Origin: [Clostridium] saccharolyticum WM1
GTDB taxonomy: Bacteria > Bacillota > Clostridia > Lachnospirales > Lachnospiraceae
Direction: 5' to 3'
Length of the DNA stretch: 64,000 nt
Assembly (NCBI RefSeq): GCF_000144625.1
Contig: NC_014376.1
Span: 3,410,001-3,474,000 of the forward strand
Part shown: positions 42,279 to 52,013 of the stretch, one piece after another
How positions within the stretch are numbered: position 1 is the first letter of the stretch
How the letters are laid out: the number at the start of each line of letters is the position of its first letter
Translations under genes and position numbers: made by a program
Notes under the pieces: model-generated
The model's input: the letters and a program-made list of their open reading frames with translations, nothing else
Databases searched by the model: none
Told to the model about the DNA's origin: nothing

Positions 42279-43481
42279 TTAATTGCCGGTATTGTGAACA
42301 ACACCGTTTTCATCCACCGATATTCCAAAGGATATGCCCTGGAAATACTGGTAAAAGCCCTGGATATCATCTTCCTGGGTCAGTGTCCTGGTAAACCCAG
42401 CCTTTGAGGTCCCAGGAACAAGAGATAACGTAGTGGTTCCCTGGGTAAAATCCACATTGGCCCTTATAAGGGCCGTCTTTGGAATGCTGCTTCCAAATAT
42501 AAAATTTCCAAGGCTGTAACAGATAGGCTTTCCATTGTAATATTCGATTCCCTGAAGAACGTGGGGATGGCTTCCGATCACTAAGTCTGCGCCTGCATCG
42601 ATGATTTTCTTTCCCAGAACCCGCTGGTATTCCTGAGGCTTCTCATCCCTTTCCACGCCCCAGTGGACGTAAACCACCACATAATCACAGCTTTCTCCCG
42701 CCTTTTTGATCTCTTCCAAAAGAATGGTTGGATCATAACCGCTTACCATTCCCGGCTTTTTGCTGTTGGCTACCCAGTCGGCATCTGGATAAACTCTTGA
42801 CGCCGCCAGAAAGCCTATGGTTTTTCCGTTGACCTCTATTTTTTCAAGCTGTCTGGCCCGGTTCATATCTGGACCTGCTCCTACATACCGGATTCCTGCC
42901 CCATCTAAGGCCGTGCAGGTGTCCACAAGAGCATCGGTTCCATAATCAAGGGAATGATTGTTGGCAAGGGCAACAATGTCAACCCCGATTTCATTCATCA
43001 TGGAAACCCTGGATGGAGGAAGGCGGAATGTAAACTGCTTCTCTGGTGCTGCAGAGCCACGGTCACTGAAAGGGAATTCCTGGTTGGCCATAAAAATATC
43101 CGACCCGCTGATTTCGCTTCGAAATCCCTCATCCAGCACCCCATTTATGCTACCAGCCTTATCATAAGCAGTAGTTACATGACTGGATAGTAATATATCT
43201 CCTGCAAAGAGCATCTGTACGGCTGGGTTTTCTTCCGTTTCTTCCCCGGTTACCGGAGTCTCCTCCTGAGACGGAGATGCCTCCACGGTAAGTATTTCCG
43301 TTTCCTCTGAAGCCAAAGACTCTGACTGGGCAAGGCTTTCCCTGGGAGAGTCCTCTGTCTCAGGCATTTGATTCCCCTGTGCTGCCTTCCATTCACTTAC
43401 TCCGATCCACCCAATAAGCAAAATTAACAGCAATATGGGAAAGAAGATCAAAATCTTCATCAGTCCATTGGTCTTCTTCAT
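42279..43481 (-). CDS. CapA family (PGA_cap) lipid/metallophosphatase-like protein
   Basis: 400 residues. An N-terminal membrane anchor (about 8-27; LMKILIFFPILLLILLIGWI), a Glu/Ser/Thr-rich linker, and a CapA domain from about 85: MLFAGDILLSSHVTTAYDKA, NQEFPFSDRGS, ALANNHSLDYGTDALVDTCT, VYVHWGVERDEKPQEYQ, VIGSHPHVLQGIEYYNGKPI. These are the metal-binding residues of the poly-gamma-glutamate synthesis CapA family. Likely acts on the cell surface. Strong AGGAGG site. Confidence 0.9.
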   Translation of the reverse strand: MKKTNGLMKILIFFPILLLILLIGWIGVSEWKAAQGNQMPETEDSPRESLAQSESLASEETEILTVEASPSQEETPVTGEETEENPAVQMLFAGDILLSSHVTTAYDKAGSINGVLDEGFRSEISGSDIFMANQEFPFSDRGSAAPEKQFTFRLPPSRVSMMNEIGVDIVALANNHSLDYGTDALVDTCTALDGAGIRYVGAGPDMNRARQLEKIEVNGKTIGFLAASRVYPDADWVANSKKPGMVSGYDPTILLEEIKKAGESCDYVVVYVHWGVERDEKPQEYQRVLGKKIIDAGADLVIGSHPHVLQGIEYYNGKPICYSLGNFIFGSSIPKTALIRANVDFTQGTTTLSLVPGTSKAGFTRTLTQEDDIQGFYQYFQGISFGISVDENGVVHNTGN

Positions 43482-43644
43482 CTAATCCTCCTGATTGTTG
43501 ACAATTTCCACATGTTTTTCTATTTTCCATTACTTTTTCCACAGAAACACAGAGTTTTTCATGATCTTCCCTTTCTATTTCTATGGGGTTTTATTCCATT
43601 TTTTTATCTTACACTGGAACCGTGGATTTGTCAAACATTCCGAT

Positions 43645-45720
43645 TTACTTATTACGGAAGCTCAGGACATAACGAAAGCAGCAGTCATCCTGGCACCACA
43701 TGGGGAAATTGGTTCCCCACTTATTGTTAAACAAACAGAAGGATAATCCTTTCTTCATATCAGGAAGCTCCAGGCAGCCGCCATATAACCGTCTGCCCCC
43801 TAAGCTTACCAGGGGAGAATCCTGATTCTTCAGCTCTATCATCCCGTCTGCCCCGTCGTAGACCAGCTTTTCCGTACAATGCTGTCTCCGGTTCCCTCCC
43901 TTGACTACTTCCAGGGGGGAGATCTCCTGGTCCATGATTACCATTTTCCAAAGGCAGGGGTTTTCCACATCAATCGTTACATCAAACCAAAGGGCTTCCG
44001 GCATTTTATTGGCATCCTTATTTTCCCACAAAAGATCGCATAAAAGTTCGGCACCAAAGGTATAGATGATCCAGGCCCTCTCAGGACAGCCGTATTCCGT
44101 TACTGCTGCCGGATTTCCTGACAGAAGGATTCTTACCGTAGCACCGGATTTTCTCATATCCCTTACCCCAAAGGAATAATTCCTGTTGAAAAGTCCCTCT
44201 ACGTTTTCCAGACCCGGCTTGGAAAAATCGGCTTCCGACCAGGTCATATTTTCCTTAAAAGCATGATTGTACTCATAAAATTCTGATACCATATTCAGGG
44301 CCCCATAGGTTTCATAAGTAAAACGGCCAAAGCACCCAGACTGGATCCAGACCTTTCCCGCTTTTTCCAGATAAACCACAGCGCCGCTTCCGTCAAATGC
44401 TGCCGTCCAATCCTGTATGGAGATCATCTCAAAGGGATGGACCGTTTCCCCTTCTTCCCATATCTCCTCCTTAGAAAGGTGGTCCCATGTAAGGGCCTGT
44501 TCCCCTTCTTCTCTTAAATCCTCCGGAAGAAGCCGGACTGCTTCCTGCAGATAAGCCCGCTGTTCCTGAAAGGAACTTTCGTACCGTTCATAGGAGCTTT
44601 CCAGATGCTCCGCTCCCTTTTCCCTGCAGATGGCATGTAACAGAGATGCATTCCTTTCCGTAAACATCGCCTCTGTCACACGGTTTTCTTTACGGGCCTT
44701 TTTAAAATCTTCCTTCTTCCAGTTTTTAAAATCAAACAGGTGCTTTTTATAATCCAGCCCCCAGGTATGTTCACAAACCATCAGGAGATTTTCCAGAAAC
44801 CCATGGAACTCAGGCAAATCCGGATCAAAGCTTCCCTGCTTTTTCCACTGGTCTTTCAGGCCCAAAAGCCGTCTGAGCCCCCTGACCTTAACCGGATCAG
44901 AGGCAATGCCATGGATCCAGGAGTCCCCGATTTCCTCCGTAATTATGGGAAGCTCCTCTTTTCTTTCCCACAGCTTTTGGGCATAGGCATCCAATGTAGA
45001 GGCCTCTACCCTGGCCCCGGGATATTTCATTTCCAATGCTTCTAATTGCCTTAATACCTCTTCCCTGGTGGGAATGCCCAGATTGTCCCCTAAAAATACA
45101 AACTCCAGAACATCCTCCATGCCGTCCACATGGCAGGTGGAGCCATAAACCGGAGAATACTGGACTAGGATTTCCCTGCCTCCGGACCGCCACACAAAGC
45201 TTTGGGGAACCATGGGATTCATGGATGAAGGATTTACCCCGATATGCAGATACTGTTTCCCATGGTGAGCCATAATGGGCACCATAGCTTTGGTATGGCC
45301 TGGCACGTCAGTCAGCTTTGCTGCAATGGTTTTTCTGCCAAACTGTCTGTCCAGTCTGTCCCCATAGCTTAGGTTAAAATCCATCAGATCTGTGTCCATC
45401 AGTTCCGTATGAGTGGTAAAAGCCAATCCATGCCAGCAGATATCTCCTCTTGCCACGGCTTCCTTCAGCCTCTCAGCCTCTGCCTGTCCCGCCTTTTTTA
45501 AATACTGGTCAATTAAGAAAGCCCCCAGGGTCCAGACAAACCGCTTTCTTCCATCCCGGTTTAAGTCCTTGGCAAGCCCAATGGCTTCCGGAATATAATC
45601 GTGGATATAGTTGGAAAGGACACGGTCCGCCAGGTCCGTAAACCCCATATCAAAATGTGTCATGAAAACCACATGAACTCTCTTAATTGATTCTTTGGTC
45701 ATTAATTCATTCTTTGTCAT
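43645..45720 (-). CDS. DUF5054 protein, alpha-mannosidase-like glycosidase
   Basis: 691 residues. VHVVFMTHFDMGFTDLADRV near the N-terminus resembles the H.D.GW start of GH38-type catalytic domains, with FVWTLGAFLIDQYL, DICWHGLAFTTHTELMD and ITEEIGDSWIHG in order. It likely removes or modifies a glycan unit. Last gene of an operon that starts with the solute-binding protein gene at 50362, so it would act on the imported sugar. No signal peptide, so cytoplasmic. Substrate not known. Confidence 0.78.
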   Translation of the reverse strand: MTKNELMTKESIKRVHVVFMTHFDMGFTDLADRVLSNYIHDYIPEAIGLAKDLNRDGRKRFVWTLGAFLIDQYLKKAGQAEAERLKEAVARGDICWHGLAFTTHTELMDTDLMDFNLSYGDRLDRQFGRKTIAAKLTDVPGHTKAMVPIMAHHGKQYLHIGVNPSSMNPMVPQSFVWRSGGREILVQYSPVYGSTCHVDGMEDVLEFVFLGDNLGIPTREEVLRQLEALEMKYPGARVEASTLDAYAQKLWERKEELPIITEEIGDSWIHGIASDPVKVRGLRRLLGLKDQWKKQGSFDPDLPEFHGFLENLLMVCEHTWGLDYKKHLFDFKNWKKEDFKKARKENRVTEAMFTERNASLLHAICREKGAEHLESSYERYESSFQEQRAYLQEAVRLLPEDLREEGEQALTWDHLSKEEIWEEGETVHPFEMISIQDWTAAFDGSGAVVYLEKAGKVWIQSGCFGRFTYETYGALNMVSEFYEYNHAFKENMTWSEADFSKPGLENVEGLFNRNYSFGVRDMRKSGATVRILLSGNPAAVTEYGCPERAWIIYTFGAELLCDLLWENKDANKMPEALWFDVTIDVENPCLWKMVIMDQEISPLEVVKGGNRRQHCTEKLVYDGADGMIELKNQDSPLVSLGGRRLYGGCLELPDMKKGLSFCLFNNKWGTNFPMWCQDDCCFRYVLSFRNK

Positions 45721-45779
45721 TTTTGTCTCCTAATAAATCAAGCAGATATGCCTTCCTAATCTGATCCGCAAATTCAAGG

Positions 45780-47060
45780 TTAAAAGACGTTTTTTCTTTC
45801 AACCTTATCACCGGTTATATAAAAAGGATTGGAAAGAAGCACCGTCGTTTGAGGATAACCCGGAATAAGGCTCCGCCTGATCTCCACACGGAGATACCCC
45901 GGCTCTCCCGCCTTTCTTTCCATGGAAAGCCGGTCTGAATCACAGGGGATCTCTTCTCTGCGTTCCTTGGAAACCAGAGAAATCACATCCCCCTTTTTTA
46001 AGTTCCAGAACGTGAACCGTATTATAAATCCCCTATGGATATCATCTCCCATGAGACGGTCTCCGGCCCAGGCTTCCATCATGGGACCTTCCGGCGAAAT
46101 GGACAGATAGGAATGACCTTTTTTTAGACCTTCCAGTATATCCTCAGCGGAATTTGACATGGCGTAAACACAGGTACATGGAGAGGCAGGCATCCTTCCC
46201 GGCTCATATTTATGGAAATCGCTTCCTCCTGTTATGGGAATTTTTTTTCCTTCCTTAAGCCTTTCATCCCACCAGCTTAAGCAGTCCTGGTTGCTTTCCG
46301 GCTCCAAACCTCCATTCCATACCTCCACCCCATCAAAAGGAACCTGCTCCAGCCCCCACTTCCAGCCGCACCAGCGGCAAAAGGGATGGTTGATTACCCG
46401 AAAAGCCCCGCTATCCCCTGCCTCCTTAAGGATTTCCACGGTCCTTCCCAATGAATTTGAAAGAAAGCTTCGAAACGGCCGTTTCCTCCCCAGCATTCCC
46501 ATATGCCCTTTGTAATGGGTCCACTCTACCCCAGGGATCATGGTCACCTGTTCCGTGGAGCGGAGCCAATTATTATGGGCATAATTGTTATGATCCGTAA
46601 CAAACAAAAAATCCAGCCCTTCCCGCTCTGCCCCAAGGGCCAGCTCCTCCACGGACATATTTCCATCGGAGCCTGTGGAATGAAGGTGGGTGTCTCCTTT
46701 CAGCAGCCTCATGCCTTTTACATGAAATGTGACTTTATATGTAATTTCCACTCCCTGTTCCTGGATCTGATAAGCTCCCAGAAGTATGTTCCACTCTCCC
46801 TGCCTTATTGGAACCGATGCAAATCCATCCGAGCTCCTGCCATCAGAGAGGAAAATCTGGTTCCGGTTGGAGCCTGACCAGCCGATCAGTTCCCCCGTTT
46901 CATTTAACAGGCCGAAATCTATGATATTATTCTTACGGTCGTATTCGTATGACAGCTCCATGGAGGCCGCCTCTTCCGGTACGGAAAAAGGAACCATTAA
47001 ATACAATCCTTCCTCCGCCTTTGCAGCCACCCTTTGAACTGTAATGGTTTTTTCCTTCAT
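45780..47060 (-). CDS. CehA/McbA-family PHP metallohydrolase
   Basis: 426 residues. After an N-terminal beta region, the PHP domain shows GDTHLHSTGSDGNMSVEELA, LDFLFVTDHNNYAHNNW, GVEWTHYKGHMGMLG, INHPFC and GGSDFHKYEPGRMP, supplying the His/Asp metal ligands. PHP hydrolases cleave phosphoester or related bonds. Between the permease genes and DUF5054 gene in the same operon, with GGAGGATTAAT site. Probably an enzyme of the same glycan route. Confidence 0.85.
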   Translation of the reverse strand: MKEKTITVQRVAAKAEEGLYLMVPFSVPEEAASMELSYEYDRKNNIIDFGLLNETGELIGWSGSNRNQIFLSDGRSSDGFASVPIRQGEWNILLGAYQIQEQGVEITYKVTFHVKGMRLLKGDTHLHSTGSDGNMSVEELALGAEREGLDFLFVTDHNNYAHNNWLRSTEQVTMIPGVEWTHYKGHMGMLGRKRPFRSFLSNSLGRTVEILKEAGDSGAFRVINHPFCRWCGWKWGLEQVPFDGVEVWNGGLEPESNQDCLSWWDERLKEGKKIPITGGSDFHKYEPGRMPASPCTCVYAMSNSAEDILEGLKKGHSYLSISPEGPMMEAWAGDRLMGDDIHRGFIIRFTFWNLKKGDVISLVSKERREEIPCDSDRLSMERKAGEPGYLRVEIRRSLIPGYPQTTVLLSNPFYITGDKVERKNVF

Positions 47061-47072
47061 ATTAATCCTCCG

Positions 47073-47939
47073 TCAGCCCTTAACGGCTCCCATATTGATT
47101 CCCTCCAGAAGAAACCCCTGGGCAAATAGATAAATGATCAGCAGCGGCAAGGTGGATATCACGATGGCCGCCATAATGGCATTATCCGGAGTTGCCGCCG
47201 TCCCGGAAGTGGAATCCACAGACATAATCATCTGCTTCAGCATCAGTGGAAGGGTATACTTCTTCTCATCAGTGATCAAGGTTGCGGGAAGCATGATGGA
47301 GTTCCATCTGGCCACATATTCCATGAAAAATACAGTTGCAAATCCCGGAAGAGAAATGGGCATGTAAATGCTTCCGAAAATTTTAAGTTCCCCTGCCCCA
47401 TCCATTCTGGCTGATTCCGCAAGAGAATAAGGAACCGTCTCAAAATAATTTCTCATCATCATAATACTGAAGCCTGACACCAGGCCGTTTAAAACCAGTC
47501 CCTGATAAGTATTTAACAATGATAACTGCTTATTTAACTGGTAAACCGATATCAGAGTTAAGTCCCCAGGCACCATCATAGTGAGCATGATAAAGGAGGA
47601 GATATAATTTTTTAAAGGAAGGCTCTTTTGTATGAGAACATAACCTGCAAGGGCCGACAAAAGAACCTGGATCACGGTACCCGTTGTAGTAATAAGAAGA
47701 GAATTAAGAAATGGCCTTGCCATTTTCGTCACCCGGAATACATAGAAAAAGCCTTCCACACTGAATTTAGACCACCACAGCTTGATCCCGCTTTGTGAAG
47801 AATCAAGGGCCGTTGAGGTGGATACCACAAATACATTCCACATGGGAAGAAACATGGTAAGAAAAATGAACGCCGTCAAAAGCAAAAAAAGCACATTCCA
47901 AAAACCTGTCAAATTGTTTTTACCTAAATTATCCTTCAT
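47073..47939 (-). CDS. Carbohydrate ABC transporter permease (MalG/LplC type)
   Basis: 288 residues, about six membrane helices (LLLTAFIFLTMFLPMWNVFV first). EAA loop: ESARMDGAGELKIFGSIYMP ISLP. It pairs with the permease at 47956-48855, 16 bases upstream. Start ATG follows GGAAAGGGC. Confidence 0.93.
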   Translation of the reverse strand: MKDNLGKNNLTGFWNVLFLLLTAFIFLTMFLPMWNVFVVSTSTALDSSQSGIKLWWSKFSVEGFFYVFRVTKMARPFLNSLLITTTGTVIQVLLSALAGYVLIQKSLPLKNYISSFIMLTMMVPGDLTLISVYQLNKQLSLLNTYQGLVLNGLVSGFSIMMMRNYFETVPYSLAESARMDGAGELKIFGSIYMPISLPGFATVFFMEYVARWNSIMLPATLITDEKKYTLPLMLKQMIMSVDSTSGTAATPDNAIMAAIVISTLPLLIIYLFAQGFLLEGINMGAVKG

Positions 47940-47955
47940 ATCTCAGCCCTTTCCA

Positions 47956-48855
47956 TCAGGAATAAATCTCATCATATTTCAGCATCCTTCTGACTGCCGA
48001 AGTGATCAGCAGGGTGGCGAACAAAACCACGGTGGCAGCCGCCGTAGCGGTTCCCACATTAAACTGGATGATGCCCTGCTCATAGATCAGAACCAGAAGA
48101 TTTTTCACCTTGTCGCTGATGGAAGCATTCATCATAACGAAAATCTGGTCAAAATTCCGCAGGATCCCCATAACCGACAGCACCGCCACCACCTTCATCG
48201 TTGGTACAATGACCGGCAGGGTAATGTAGCGGATCTGCCTGATTCTTGTGGCCCCATCCATTCTTGCAGATTCATACAGGGCCGAATCAATTCCGATCAT
48301 GGCCGCCAGGAACAGGGCCGCAAAATAGCCGGCCCCCTTCCATGCGCCAGTAAAAATCATGATAAATCTGGCGTAACGTCCCTCTGACATAAAAACCAGC
48401 GGAGCATAGCCGCCGCCTGACATGACTTTCATGATGCCGTTTACCATGCCCGCCGGGGATAAAATGGAGATCCACAATCCTCCCACCACGGACCAGGACA
48501 GAAGGTACGGGATGTAAGTAACCGTCTGGAACAGGGATTTTGCCGCCTTATTCCTGATTTCATTGAGCAATACCGCGATCATAAGTCCCCATACAAACTG
48601 CAAAAGAAAGGTTCCTCCGCCTACTGCCAGGCTGTTGACAAATGCCTGCCTGTACTGCCTATCCCCGAATATCTCCTTATAATTATGAATCCCTGCCATC
48701 TCATATCCTCCCAGAAGTTTTACCTTCTGAAAGCTTTTTAAAATCCCCAATACCAGAGGATAATAAGAAAATACAAGAAAGTAAATAAGAACGGGGACCA
48801 GCAGCAGATAGATTTCCTTATAGCGCAATATCTTTTTCTTAAGCTGTCCTTTCAA
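47956..48855 (-). CDS. Carbohydrate ABC transporter permease (MalF/LplB type)
   Basis: 299 residues, about six membrane helices (IYLLLVPVLIYFLVFSYYPL first), EAA loop YESARMDGATRIRQIRYITL P. The start is TTG at 48855, the only start with a good site (AGGAGG seven bases before it); no ATG occurs near the N-terminus. Forms the transmembrane pair with the gene downstream; the ATPase (MsmK-type) is not in this operon, as usual for such systems. Confidence 0.92.
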   Translation of the reverse strand: MKGQLKKKILRYKEIYLLLVPVLIYFLVFSYYPLVLGILKSFQKVKLLGGYEMAGIHNYKEIFGDRQYRQAFVNSLAVGGGTFLLQFVWGLMIAVLLNEIRNKAAKSLFQTVTYIPYLLSWSVVGGLWISILSPAGMVNGIMKVMSGGGYAPLVFMSEGRYARFIMIFTGAWKGAGYFAALFLAAMIGIDSALYESARMDGATRIRQIRYITLPVIVPTMKVVAVLSVMGILRNFDQIFVMMNASISDKVKNLLVLIYEQGIIQFNVGTATAAATVVLFATLLITSAVRRMLKYDEIYS

Positions 48856-48889
48856 ACCGATGCCTCCTGTCTTTTATGGAAAAATGTGT

Positions 48890-50362
48890 TTACCGGTCGG
48901 TCACTTTCCGGTCCACAAGCTCTTTTCTCATGCCCGCAAGACCCTCAGCAGCGGAAACCTCTCCCTTGATAATCTTGATTCCCCATTTGCCTACGATTTC
49001 CTTGTAATCCTTTTCATTGGGAATGATCATGTCAATGGACGCATAGCTGCTGTAGCTTAACGCTTCCTCCACTCCAGGATTAAATCCGAAAATCGGTTTA
49101 AAATCCTTGTAGATAGGGAAAGGGGCTCCATGATCATTGCCATGCTGGGTACCGGTTTCCGTCAATTCATACTTGCCCTCAGTACCGGTATAGTCATGGC
49201 CTAAGATTCCGGTTGAAAGAAGGTTTCCTCCTTCCTGAGTTGCAAAATATTCCAAAACCTTCATGGCTCCGTCAGGGTTCTCTGCATTGGCCGGTACTGC
49301 AAACAAACTGGCGCTTCCTTTGACCAGCATATAGCTTCCATCCGGTGTCTTAAGGCCGGGAAGAGAGACGATCTCATAATCTTCGGGAGAGATTCCGCCT
49401 GCCCTAGCGTTTGCATTATGTAAACCAACCCACGCCGTCCAATCGGTTGTCACCGCTGTTTTCTGAGAGGAAGCCCCCATCTTAGCTCTCATATCCTTTG
49501 TCTTATCAACAAAGGAAGAGGGATCCAGAAGACCATTGTCATATAGCTTTTTAAACCATTCCCACACTGGTGCTGCCTCGTCCTCTGCATAGGGTGCATA
49601 TTTTTTTCCGGCGTCATCAAGAACCACACCGTCTTTTAACCCCTTTGCTGCCATCCAGGGCTGCAGATCATAGGTTTCTGATAAAATAGCGTCAAAGGGA
49701 TAAAAATCAGGGACCTGACTGCTGTTCTTTAACTTCTTCATCACATCATAATATCCATCCATGGTAGGCTCGATCTTCTTATAATCAATTCCCGCCTTCT
49801 TAAGGAGCGTGTTGTTAAGGGCCACCACCCGGTGAATCTCCTTTTTGTTGAAGCCTGCATAGATTTTTCCTCCAATGGTAATATCCTTCCATTCTGCCGG
49901 ATCAACATTTTTTGTAAGAATCTCAGAGTCTTTCACCCGGTCCGTAATATCCATCAGGGCTCCCTGATCTGCAAGATTGGCATACTGGCTTGCCGTGACA
50001 TAAATCAGATCATAGGTTTCGCCGCCGCTTAGTTTCTGCATGAGAACTTTATCATAATCCGATGCAGGTTTTTCAATTTCCACCGTAAGACCTGTTGCCT
50101 GGGAAAGGGCCTCTGCAAAAAGCTTCATCTCCGCCTCATCTTTGCCTCCTGTGTTGGCCGAAATGATTTTTACGCTGCCCCCTGCTTCTTTCCTTTCCTG
50201 GCTGCCTGCTCCTGTCTTGCCTTCTTCTTTTTTGATTTCTTCTGTCTGGCTTTTCTCTGTCTGGCTGTCTTTCATGCCTGCACTTTCCTGGGTACCGCAG
50301 GCAGTGATGGAACCTACCATAAGGGCGGCCGCAAGCATTGACATGACTCTACTTTTTTTCAT
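48890..50362 (-). CDS. Extracellular solute-binding lipoprotein of the carbohydrate ABC transporter
   Basis: 490 residues from ATG at 50362 (GGAAAGGAG upstream). Lipoprotein signal MKKSRVMSMLAAALMVGSIT with lipobox ITAC, a Glu/Lys/Thr linker, then a binding protein domain of the family-1 type (VEIEKPASDYDKVLMQKLSG, YDLIYVTASQYANLADQGAL MDIT, NPDGAMKVLEYFATQEGG). Large size (about 490) is usual for oligosaccharide-binding members. First gene of the operon. Confidence 0.93.
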   Translation of the reverse strand: MKKSRVMSMLAAALMVGSITACGTQESAGMKDSQTEKSQTEEIKKEEGKTGAGSQERKEAGGSVKIISANTGGKDEAEMKLFAEALSQATGLTVEIEKPASDYDKVLMQKLSGGETYDLIYVTASQYANLADQGALMDITDRVKDSEILTKNVDPAEWKDITIGGKIYAGFNKKEIHRVVALNNTLLKKAGIDYKKIEPTMDGYYDVMKKLKNSSQVPDFYPFDAILSETYDLQPWMAAKGLKDGVVLDDAGKKYAPYAEDEAAPVWEWFKKLYDNGLLDPSSFVDKTKDMRAKMGASSQKTAVTTDWTAWVGLHNANARAGGISPEDYEIVSLPGLKTPDGSYMLVKGSASLFAVPANAENPDGAMKVLEYFATQEGGNLLSTGILGHDYTGTEGKYELTETGTQHGNDHGAPFPIYKDFKPIFGFNPGVEEALSYSSYASIDMIIPNEKDYKEIVGKWGIKIIKGEVSAAEGLAGMRKELVDRKVTDR

Positions 50363-50452
50363 TATTTCTCCTTTCCACATGACACATATCGGGCTTACAA
50401 AACCATATTATATTATATTTTATATTTTGTAAACCATATTTACGCAACTTTT

Positions 50453-50478
50453 ACATATATTTTAATTAAAATATATGT
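50453..50478. promoter_or_regulatory. 26-bp perfect palindrome upstream of the transporter operon
   Basis: The left arm ACATATATTTTAA is followed at once by its exact complement, centred at 50465/50466, about 90 bases before the binding-protein gene. Candidate operator for the GntR/LacI-type regulator encoded at 50658-51758. The surrounding 50380-50600 is very AT-rich and could hold the promoter, which I could not place with confidence. Confidence 0.6.
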
Positions 50479-50595
50479 TTTATGCATTCATAATACCATA
50501 CGGAATTTTTATTTTCAACTGCATATCGTTATTTTGTAACTAAAATACATAATTTGTATTATTTATTTATGCAATATCACCAACATTAAAAAAGG

Positions 50596-50627
50596 AGCCC
50601 AGAACAGCAATTTCTGCTGTTTGGGCT
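50596..50627 (-). terminator. Terminator of the GntR/LacI-type regulator gene
   Basis: Stem AGCCC/GGGCT and ACAGCA/TGCTGT (50596-50609 with 50615-50627), with six T on the minus strand, about 30 bases after the stop. Confidence 0.8.
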
Positions 50628-50657
50628 TCATCGATATGAAAGAAACAAATATATATT

Positions 50658-51758
50658 TTAGCACTCGCAAAATATCCCTGGTACCAGGCAGTCCATCTGG
50701 CTGCAAGACAGATCTTTTTCCACCTGCTTTAACAGGATGTCAATGGCTTCAAAAGCAATTTTCTTTTCATTCTGCCTTATATGAGTGAACTTCGGGCCTC
50801 CGGGAGACAAATAATCCTCGTCAATACAGCATACTGTTATTCCCTTTCGGTTACCAAGCCATCTTGCAATTCCATATTCGGCACAAATGACCGCATCTAA
50901 ATCCTCATTCTCATTAAAATACTGATCAATCATCTCCTTAATCCCTGAGTCAAAATCATCAGAATAGATTTTAATCTTTTCAGAGCCTTCCAGGCAGCAC
51001 TCCTTCATGTGTTCCATTCCTGCAGCCCTTATTGCCTCCAGAAACCCTTTTCTTCTGTCCTTTAAGGAAGAAGTCCCGTTTTCCGAAAAAGTAATAAATC
51101 CGATCTTTTTATTCCCTTTACGGACCAGATGGTCCACCAGCTCCTTCATGGCAAGATGATTGTCTGTTCTTACAGATGGGACAGGGATTCCCTCCATGTT
51201 CTTATCGATCAAAACCATGGGAAATTCTTCTATGACAAGCTTTAGAATTTCCGTATTATAATAAAGTCCATGGCATGGCATAACAATGATACCGCTGACC
51301 CCCAGCTCCTTTAAAAATTCAATTTCTTCCGTTTCCTTTTCCCTTTCGCCGTAAGAAAAGCGAACGCACAGCTTATAGCCGGCCTCAGCCGCTATGGCAT
51401 CCATCGCATACATCATGTCAAGTCCGAAACAGGAGGAAACATGCTCCAGGACAAGACCCAGCATTTTATCTCCGGCCCGGATCTCACATTGCTCCCCTGA
51501 CCCATCAAAGCTGTCCTCAAACGTCTCAACGTCCCTGGCCGGAAGCTGGATAAAGCTTCCCTTGCCCTTGATGCGGTTTAAGTAACCTTCGGTTCTCAGA
51601 GCATTCAAGGCATTGGTAATGGTGATGGTGCTGACTCCATATTCAGATGCCAGCTCTCCAGTCTGGGGCAGACACGCTCCTTCCGTCAACTCTCCCGTAA
51701 GGATCTTATTCTTTAAATCCAGATAAACCTTTTTATATAAAAACTGTTCTTTTTCCAT
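50658..51758 (-). CDS. GntR-type DNA-binding regulator with LacI-like sugar-binding domain
   Basis: 366 residues from ATG at 51758 (GAGGGACCA upstream; 19 more codons are open). Winged helix (1-75; LYKKVYLDLKNKILTGELTE, TITNALNALRTEGYLNRIKG) followed by a periplasmic-binding-like domain (about 100-366; SGIIVMPCHGLYYNTEILKL, IDKNMEGIPVPSVRTDNHLA, GNKKIGFITF). This is the AraR-like organisation. Its placement directly upstream of the carbohydrate transporter operon suggests it controls that operon in response to the imported sugar. Confidence 0.88.
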   Translation of the reverse strand: MEKEQFLYKKVYLDLKNKILTGELTEGACLPQTGELASEYGVSTITITNALNALRTEGYLNRIKGKGSFIQLPARDVETFEDSFDGSGEQCEIRAGDKMLGLVLEHVSSCFGLDMMYAMDAIAAEAGYKLCVRFSYGEREKETEEIEFLKELGVSGIIVMPCHGLYYNTEILKLVIEEFPMVLIDKNMEGIPVPSVRTDNHLAMKELVDHLVRKGNKKIGFITFSENGTSSLKDRRKGFLEAIRAAGMEHMKECCLEGSEKIKIYSDDFDSGIKEMIDQYFNENEDLDAVICAEYGIARWLGNRKGITVCCIDEDYLSPGGPKFTHIRQNEKKIAFEAIDILLKQVEKDLSCSQMDCLVPGIFCEC

Positions 51759-52013
51759 TGGTCCCTCAAAAATAGTATTTTTATATATTATATCTTTTAC
51801 TCTAACTTTTTTCAATAAAAATATATTTTTCTTTTTTTATACAGCATATCAGAATACTTTTATTTTTCCCACAACATAAAAAACTGGTCATATTTACACT
51901 TTGCGGAAGCAAAAGTATAAATATAACCAGTTATGCCTGCACCATTTATTACAGCCGCACCTAGTCATCTCTTTTTTATGTGCATGTTAACATCATAGTC
52001 CGGTAAACACTTT

